Assembly (NCBI GenBank): GCA_021793135.1
Contig: JAJYTI010000066.1
Span: 1-10,408, forward strand
DNA length: 10,408 nt
Reading direction: 5' to 3'
Origin: Bacteroidota bacterium
Lineage (GTDB): Bacteria; Bacteroidota; Bacteroidia; Flavobacteriales; Flavobacteriaceae
The notes below the pieces were generated by a model. It was not told the DNA's origin and searched no databases. It was given only the letters and a program-made list of their open reading frames with translations. This document shows, in pieces, positions 6,694 through 10,408 of this stretch (the first letter of the stretch is position 1; each line of letters starts with the position of its first letter). A program made the position numbers and the translations under genes.

Positions 6694-7122
6694 TTATAAG
6701 TCTATTTTATTTACTCTTTTTTCATGTCTTCCGCCATCAAATGGAGTAGCTAAAAAAACTTCGACCATTTCTACCGCTTGCTCTATCGCAGTAAATCTAG
6801 CAGGAATACTTAATATATTAGCATTGTTATGTTGTCTGGCCAATCCTACAATCTCTTTATTCCAACATAAAGCAGAACGTACTTTTTCATGTTTATTTGC
6901 TGTCATATTTGCACCGTTACCACTTCCACAAATAATAATTCCGTAATCTACTTTTCCGTGAGAAACAGCATCTGCTACTGGATGAATAAAATCTGGATAA
7001 TCTACACTTTCTGTACTATCTGTTCCATGATTAATTACTTCATGCCCATTTTTTTCTAAGAATTCAACAACCTTTTTTTTATATTCTGTTCCTGCATGAT
7101 CGTTTCCTATTGCTATTTTCAT
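6694..7122 (-). CDS. rpiB: Ribose-5-phosphate isomerase B
   Basis: This enzyme interconverts ribose 5-phosphate and ribulose 5-phosphate in the non-oxidative pentose phosphate pathway, in the cytosol. The 142-residue protein begins MKIAIGNDHAGTEYKK, with the phosphate-binding Asp8-His9, and has 'YPDF' (42-45). The active-site loop is CGSGNGANMTANK (65-77) with catalytic Cys65, then 'VRSALCW' (81-87), 'ARQHNNANIL' (95-104) with His99, and the tail 'FDGGRHEKRVNKI' (128-140). The frame is open upstream to an ATG at 7170, but the added 16 residues are not part of the family, and the -7 promoter element at 7138-7145 lies inside them, so the start at 7122 is chosen. It is divergent from rnr across a possible replication origin and heads a short operon with the acetyltransferase. 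Confidence 0.95.
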   Translation of the reverse strand: MKIAIGNDHAGTEYKKKVVEFLEKNGHEVINHGTDSTESVDYPDFIHPVADAVSHGKVDYGIIICGSGNGANMTANKHEKVRSALCWNKEIVGLARQHNNANILSIPARFTAIEQAVEMVEVFLATPFDGGRHEKRVNKIDL

Positions 7123-7137
7123 AAGTGTGTTTTTATA

Positions 7138-7145
7138 CAAATATA
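7138..7145 (-). promoter_or_regulatory. Putative -7 promoter element of rpiB
   Basis: On the minus strand this reads TATATTTG, a perfect match to TAnnTTTG. It ends 15 bp before the rpiB ATG at 7122, giving a leader of about 9 nt. No TTG is seen at the usual -33 distance. Confidence 0.45.
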
Positions 7146-7220
7146 CAATTCTAAGAGCGCTTTCCTTCACTAGTATTATGAAATTATATTAAGGAAAAAA
7201 ACACAATAAACTATTACTTT

Positions 7221-7245
7221 TTGATTTTAAAAATTCTAAAATCAA
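7221..7245. repeat. 9-bp inverted repeat left of the DnaA-box region
   Basis: TTGATTTTA (7221-7229) and TAAAATCAA (7237-7245) are perfect inverted arms around 7 nt. It has no T-tract on either side that would make it a clear terminator and lies outside the box clusters. Role unknown. Confidence 0.35.
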
Positions 7246-7293
7246 GTTAAACACAATACTAAAAGACATCTATATTTATAACTTATAAGGAGA

Positions 7294-7331
7294 AAATAGA
7301 CTGTTAAATAATGGTTTTATAAAGTCTATTT
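7294..7331. repeat. 9-bp inverted repeat at the left edge of the DnaA-box region
   Basis: AAATAGACT (7294-7302) and AGTCTATTT (7323-7331) are perfect inverted arms with a 20-nt spacer, ending 17 bp before the first DnaA-box array. The arm-centre spacing (about 29 bp, near three helical turns) would let a dimeric protein bind both on one face. Role unknown. Confidence 0.35.
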
Positions 7332-7347
7332 AAACGATAAATTTCTG

Positions 7348-7377
7348 TGTGTATAAGTTGTGGATAAGTGTGGATAG
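7348..7377 (-). promoter_or_regulatory. Phased array of three DnaA boxes (left array)
   Basis: Three same-orientation 9-mers: TGTGTATAA (7348-7356, one mismatch), TGTGGATAA (7359-7367, perfect) and TGTGGATAG (7369-7377, one mismatch). Their starts are 11 and 10 bp apart, about one per helical turn, so DnaA molecules would sit side by side on one face of the helix. Strand is given as that on which the box reads TTATCCACA. Confidence 0.75.
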
Positions 7378-7400
7378 CTTTTCAATAACTTGATTTGTCT

Positions 7401-7423
7401 TATATAGTTTTATTCTCTATATA
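7401..7423. repeat. 7-bp inverted repeat, AT-rich, inside the candidate origin
   Basis: TATATAG (7401-7407) and CTATATA (7417-7423) flank 9 nt. It is a small, AT-only-plus-one-GC hairpin that may simply help local melting, or may be chance. Confidence 0.25.
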
Positions 7424-7536
7424 GGTTATTTTAACATGATTTTAAAATGTTTTTCTTATTTAGTTATCCTTGTTTAATCTACATCTTTCACAGGTTTACT
7501 AACAGCAATTCATCAAAAAACTTATACTAACATAGC

Positions 7537-7568
7537 TGTTGATAAGCATATTTAAGGTTTGTGGACAA
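7537..7568 (-). promoter_or_regulatory. Two one-mismatch DnaA boxes (middle)
   Basis: TGTTGATAA (7537-7545) and TGTGGACAA (7560-7568), each one base from the consensus TGTGGATAA, in the same orientation and 23 bp apart (about two helical turns). Confidence 0.5.
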
Positions 7569-7602
7569 GTATATTAGTTTACTATTTATCAATTACTTAA
7601 GC

Positions 7603-7633
7603 TGTAGACAAAATGTGCATAAAAAGTGGACAG
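7603..7633 (-). promoter_or_regulatory. Phased array of degenerate DnaA boxes (right-middle array)
   Basis: TGTAGACAA (7603-7611, two mismatches), TGTGCATAA (7614-7622, one mismatch) and AGTGGACAG (7625-7633, three mismatches) repeat at exactly 11 bp with 2-bp spacers, all in the same orientation as the left array. Single members are weak; the exact pitch is what supports them, as weak boxes can be filled cooperatively next to strong ones. Confidence 0.4.
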
Positions 7634-7672
7634 ATAAAGAATAACTTATTATACAATTTTCTAGATAGGTAG

Positions 7673-7690
7673 TTATCCCTATTATCCACA
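7673..7690 (+). promoter_or_regulatory. Abutting DnaA boxes, one perfect
   Basis: TTATCCCTA (7673-7681, two mismatches) directly abuts TTATCCACA (7682-7690, perfect). These are in the opposite orientation to the arrays to the left and form the left border of the AT-rich segment at 7691-7752. Confidence 0.7.
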
Positions 7691-7752
7691 AACCATCATA
7701 ATACCTATTTTTTTATTTAAATTTTTAAAAGAAGAATTAATATGAATAGTAA
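7691..7752. other. Putative DNA unwinding element (AT-rich segment between inverted DnaA boxes)
   Basis: The stretch 7701-7750 has only 6 G or C in 50 bases and includes runs such as TTTTTTTATTTAAATTTTTAA. It is framed by perfect DnaA boxes in inverted orientation (7682-7690 and 7753-7761). Origins melt first at such AT-rich stretches beside strong boxes. Function here is inferred from position and composition only. Confidence 0.5.
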
Positions 7753-7782
7753 TGTGGATAAAGTGGAAAAGTAATAGTGATG
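7753..7782 (-). promoter_or_regulatory. Perfect DnaA box with abutting weak box and a short TAA/TAG run
   Basis: TGTGGATAA (7753-7761, perfect) abuts AGTGGAAAA (7762-7770, two mismatches), followed by GTAATAGTGATG (7771-7782). The TAA-TAG triplets loosely recall the trinucleotide DnaA-trio elements found beside a strong box in other bacteria. Only two clean triplets are present, so that part is tentative. Confidence 0.55.
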
Positions 7783-7878
7783 TTGCTTAGTTTAGAAAAT
7801 TACTTAACGATATAGTAAAGTTAAAACTTCGAGTAGCTGAAGAAGAAAGCTTACATTTACAATAATTAAAATACATTT

Positions 7879-10092
7879 ATGTCGAAGAATAGAAAGTCGT
7901 TCAAACAACGACGACGTGAAGGAATAAAAAATAAAGTTATATCGGCGTTACGCAATGCTGGAAATACGCCTCAGAATTATAAACAAATAGGAACGAGTAT
8001 TGGAATGACCCAAGCTCGTGAAAGAGAAGATATCATAAAAGTTCTTTACGAATTATTAGAAGCTGGTCAAATAGATGAAGTTTCAAAAGGAAAGTATTTA
8101 TTCAAACCTTCTAAAGATTACTTTGTCGGAGTAATGGATATTACCAGCTCTGGTAAAGGCTACGTAATGGTGGAAGATTTGGATGAAGATATCTTAATTA
8201 AAAATAAGAATTTAAATAAATCGTTTGATGGTGATACCGTCCGTGTATACCAATTCCGAAGAAGAAATAATGGTAAACGAGAAGGGGAAGTAGTAGAAAT
8301 AATTAAACGTAAACGAACTGATTTTGTAGGAATAATTGAACTACACGATCATTTTGCGTTTGTGCGTACTACTAATTACAATATGTATACCGATATCTTT
8401 GTACCTAAAGATCGGATTAAAGATGCAAAAAATGGTCAAGTAGTACTTGTTTCTATGGACGATTGGCCTGATAAAGGCGAATCGCCATATGGTACGGTAC
8501 AAAAAGTATTAGGATATGCTGGAAAACACGATACAGAAATCCATACTATTCTTGCACAATATGGTTTACCCGATGAATTTCCTAAAGAAGTAGAAGATTA
8601 TGCAAATAATCTTGATACTAGAATTAAAGAAGAGGAAATAAAAAAACGTAAGGATCTAAGAGATTTACTAACCTTTACTATAGACCCAGCCGATGCAAAA
8701 GACTTTGACGATGCTTTATCATTTAGAAATTTAGATAATGGTAATGTAGAAATTGGAGTCCATATAGCCGATGTGTCACATTACGTGCAGCCAGGAACTA
8801 TATTGGATCAGGAAGCTTTTGAAAGAGCTACATCGGTTTATTTAGTTGATAGGGTAGTGCCAATGCTTCCTGAAATATTATCGAATAACGCTTGCTCTTT
8901 ACGACCAAATGAAGATAAATACACTTTCTCTGCCTTATTCGAACTAGATAAAAATGCTAAAGTTGTTAAACAATGGTTTGGGAAGACAGTTACGAGAAGT
9001 AATGCTCGTATGGCATATGAAGAGGCACAGCATGTTATTGAAAATGCCACCGATAATGAAAATTGTATTATACCACAACGTATTTCATTAAGTCAAAAGG
9101 AGTATTCTTTATCCAAAGATATTGTAAATGCTATTTTATCTATGGATCGATTGGCAAAAAAGCTTCGCAAAGATAGAATGAACGCAGGGGCAATCTCTTT
9201 TGACAAAATCGAGGTGAAATTTATTTTGAATGAAAATAGTGAACCCACAGGAGTTTATTTTACAGAGAGTAAAGATGCTAATAAGCTTATAGAAGAGTTT
9301 ATGCTTCTTACCAATAGACGAGTAGCCGAATTTGTTGCAAAATTAAATCCTAAGAAAACTTTTATATATCGTATTCACGATAAACCTAACAGTGATAAAT
9401 TAGAAGCTTTACAAAGCATTATTAAACGTTTTGGTTACCAAATCAACATACAGGAATCTGGATTATTGTCTAAATCTATAAATAAGCTTCTAGAGGATGT
9501 ACATGGGAAGAAAGAACAAAACTTAATCGATACACTTACTATTCGCTCTATGAGTAAGGCCGCTTATACTACACAAAATATTGGTCACTATGGATTGGCT
9601 TTCGATTATTATTCACACTTTACTTCTCCTATACGTCGTTATCCTGATATAATTGCTCATCGATTGCTTATGCATTATTTAGAAAATGGGGCTAGTGTAA
9701 AAGAAGAAGAAATTGAAGAAATGGCTGCACATTGTAGCGAAATGGAAATGCTTGCTGTAAATGCAGAGAGAGATAGTGTAAAATACATGCAAGTAAAATA
9801 CATGATGGATCATGAAGATGAAGAATTTTTAGGAGTCATTTCTGGAGTTACAGAATGGGGAATCTATGTAGAAATTATAGATAATAAGTGCGAAGGAATG
9901 GTGCGATTACAAGATATTTCTGGAGATCATTATGTATTTAAAAAAGAAGATTTTGCAGTAGAAGGTATAAATACAAAATATACTTACCAACTGGGTGATG
10001 AAGTATATGTAAGAGTAAAAAATGCCGATTTAGTTCGAAAGCATTTAGACTTTACCATGTTAGGACACAAGAATACTTTTACACTAGATTAA
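7879..10092 (+). CDS. rnr: Ribonuclease R
   Basis: A 737-residue processive 3'-to-5' exoribonuclease of the RNase II/RNB family that degrades structured RNA and helps RNA turnover and quality control in the cytosol. Domains in order: a basic N-terminus (MSKNRKSFKQRRR) with a winged-helix region to about residue 76, cold-shock/OB domains from about 80 to 220, the RNB catalytic domain from about 260 to 600, and a C-terminal S1 RNA-binding domain at about 648-727. The metal-binding aspartates are in 'TIDPADAKDFDDAL' (Asp269, Asp275, Asp277, Asp278). The family motif 'HFTSPIRRYPDIIAHR' is at 580-595. It lacks the long Lys-rich tail of the E. coli enzyme. It transcribes away from the candidate origin, and the LysE-like gene follows after 21 bp. 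No clear promoter is seen; TACATTTA at 7852-7859 is a weak -7 candidate. Confidence 0.97.
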   Translation: MSKNRKSFKQRRREGIKNKVISALRNAGNTPQNYKQIGTSIGMTQAREREDIIKVLYELLEAGQIDEVSKGKYLFKPSKDYFVGVMDITSSGKGYVMVEDLDEDILIKNKNLNKSFDGDTVRVYQFRRRNNGKREGEVVEIIKRKRTDFVGIIELHDHFAFVRTTNYNMYTDIFVPKDRIKDAKNGQVVLVSMDDWPDKGESPYGTVQKVLGYAGKHDTEIHTILAQYGLPDEFPKEVEDYANNLDTRIKEEEIKKRKDLRDLLTFTIDPADAKDFDDALSFRNLDNGNVEIGVHIADVSHYVQPGTILDQEAFERATSVYLVDRVVPMLPEILSNNACSLRPNEDKYTFSALFELDKNAKVVKQWFGKTVTRSNARMAYEEAQHVIENATDNENCIIPQRISLSQKEYSLSKDIVNAILSMDRLAKKLRKDRMNAGAISFDKIEVKFILNENSEPTGVYFTESKDANKLIEEFMLLTNRRVAEFVAKLNPKKTFIYRIHDKPNSDKLEALQSIIKRFGYQINIQESGLLSKSINKLLEDVHGKKEQNLIDTLTIRSMSKAAYTTQNIGHYGLAFDYYSHFTSPIRRYPDIIAHRLLMHYLENGASVKEEEIEEMAAHCSEMEMLAVNAERDSVKYMQVKYMMDHEDEEFLGVISGVTEWGIYVEIIDNKCEGMVRLQDISGDHYVFKKEDFAVEGINTKYTYQLGDEVYVRVKNADLVRKHLDFTMLGHKNTFTLD

Positions 10093-10094
10093 TT

Positions 10095-10113
10095 AGTTGT
10101 AATTTTGACAACT
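10095..10113. repeat. 6-bp inverted repeat between rnr and the LysE-family gene
   Basis: AGTTGT (10095-10100) and ACAACT (10108-10113) flank AATTTTG and end exactly at the base before the transporter ATG. The stem is short and lacks a T-tract, so it is not a good terminator. It fills the whole rnr/transporter gap and could modulate translation of the second gene, or be chance. Confidence 0.3.
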
Positions 10114-10408
10114 ATGGGAAGTGGAATTCTATATGCACCAATATATGGATTGATTTTAGCCTTTTCTTTTGGACCTGTTTTTTTTACACTTATAGAAACA
10201 AGTATTACCAAAGGATTCAAGGCTGGTCTATTCTTTGATTTAGGTGCACTTTTAGCCGATATTATATTTATTATAATCGCAGTTTTCAGTACTTCTCAAA
10301 TTCTAGAAAAATTAAAAGATGATCCCGCTTTATTTATTTTTGGCGGAGTACTTATGCTAGCATATGGTATTATAACCTATGTTCAGACCAATAGATCTAT
10401 CTTTAAAA
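10114..10408 (+). CDS. LysE-family transporter (N-terminal part, runs off the window)
   Basis: The first 98 codons of a membrane protein that continues past the right edge. It starts MGSGILYAPIYGLILAFSFG and carries the LysE-family N-terminal mark 'FGPVFFTLIETSITKGFKAGL', a first-helix Gly-Pro followed by a Glu and a G-x-(K/R)-x-G segment. Hydrophobic helices at about 5-27, 41-59 and 73-89 follow. LysE/RhtB proteins export amino acids or other small solutes across the inner membrane; the substrate cannot be told from this fragment. The ATG at 10114 lies 21 bp after the rnr stop on the same strand, so it is probably co-transcribed with rnr. Confidence 0.8.
   Translation, partial: MGSGILYAPIYGLILAFSFGPVFFTLIETSITKGFKAGLFFDLGALLADIIFIIIAVFSTSQILEKLKDDPALFIFGGVLMLAYGIITYVQTNRSIFK

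Larger units (their letters stand above)
7123..7878. other. oriC: Candidate chromosomal replication origin (oriC) in a 756-bp rpiB/rnr gap
   Basis: By far the longest non-coding stretch in the window. It holds three perfect DnaA boxes, TGTGGATAA at 7359-7367, TTATCCACA at 7682-7690 and TGTGGATAA at 7753-7761, and one-mismatch boxes at 7348-7356, 7369-7377, 7537-7545, 7560-7568 and 7614-7622. A very AT-rich 62-bp segment lies between the last two perfect boxes. Clustered 9-mers plus an AT-rich unwinding segment between divergent genes is the standard picture of a bacterial oriC. dnaA itself is not in the window; it need not adjoin the origin. The left ~200 bp contains the rpiB promoter and inverted repeats. 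The alternative is a DnaA-titrating or DnaA-regulated site away from the origin. Confidence 0.78.

Noticed and set aside
7123..7170. Upstream extension of rpiB to an ATG at 7170
   Set aside because: The 16 added residues precede a start typical of RpiB (MKIAIGNDHAG), do not belong to the family, and include a perfect TAnnTTTG promoter element.
7436..7477. 13-codon hydrophobic frame (MILKCFSYLVILV) inside the candidate origin
   Set aside because: Too short to support, and hydrophobic frames arise easily in T-rich DNA; no promoter or conservation evidence.
5822..7676. 12-nt identical string ATAGGTAGTTAT at 5822-5833 and 7665-7676
   Set aside because: Two copies of an AT-rich 12-mer in 10 kb, with no common context, are best explained by chance.
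8838..9050. Open frame of 70 codons on the minus strand inside rnr
   Set aside because: It is opposite the RNB catalytic domain coding sequence and has no features of its own; a shadow frame.
1..10408. Defence system, prophage, integron, insertion sequence or CRISPR array
   Set aside because: All sizeable frames are accounted for by housekeeping or common transporter/enzyme families. No transposase, integrase, direct-repeat array or target-site duplication was seen.

Overview
The window is low-GC (roughly one third G+C by eye), densely coded DNA. It looks like the chromosome of a member of the Bacteroidota, most likely a marine-type Flavobacteriaceae. Three things point there: protein sequences typical of flavobacterial homologues (RNase R, the S41 peptidase, YicC, NadD), starts without Shine-Dalgarno sequences, and upstream elements matching the Bacteroidota sigma consensus TTG-N(17-23)-TAnnTTTG. 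I see no phage genes, insertion sequences, CRISPR, tRNA, rRNA or defence genes. The genes are housekeeping ones.

Left part (1-1890): the 3' end of an atypical SDR-type NAD(P)-binding oxidoreductase is followed 17 bp later by an OFA-family MFS transporter. A 325-bp gap then carries a possible 35-codon ORF on the minus strand and a 14-bp-stem terminator shared by converging genes.

Centre-left (1889-3965, minus strand): yicC, gmk and nadD form a tightly overlapping operon (1-bp and 4-bp overlaps). It joins an endoribonuclease-family protein, guanylate kinase and the NAD biosynthesis adenylyltransferase. A 194-bp divergent promoter region separates it from a plus-strand S41 carboxy-terminal processing peptidase (4160-5782). 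That gene is followed by a conserved flavobacterial protein of unknown function (5864-6241). The latter converges on, and overlaps by 11 bp, an ElaA-like GNAT acetyltransferase. Its terminator hairpin lies inside the acetyltransferase coding sequence. rpiB (ribose-5-phosphate isomerase B) lies just upstream of the acetyltransferase as the first gene of that short minus-strand operon.

Right part (7123-10408): a 756-bp non-coding gap between divergent rpiB and rnr is the most notable region. It has three perfect DnaA boxes (TTATCCACA or its complement), several one-mismatch boxes, runs of boxes at 10-11 bp pitch, and a 62-bp very AT-rich stretch framed by two inverted perfect boxes. This is what a bacterial chromosomal replication origin (oriC) looks like, although no dnaA gene is in the window. 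Rough hand counts of G versus C on coding strands agree weakly with a strand-bias switch here. Right of the gap are rnr (RNase R) and the start of a LysE-family transporter that runs off the window.

The main candidate for something under-described is therefore the replication origin between rpiB and rnr, with its helically phased box arrays. Secondary candidates are the unknown 125-aa protein and the 35-codon ORF.
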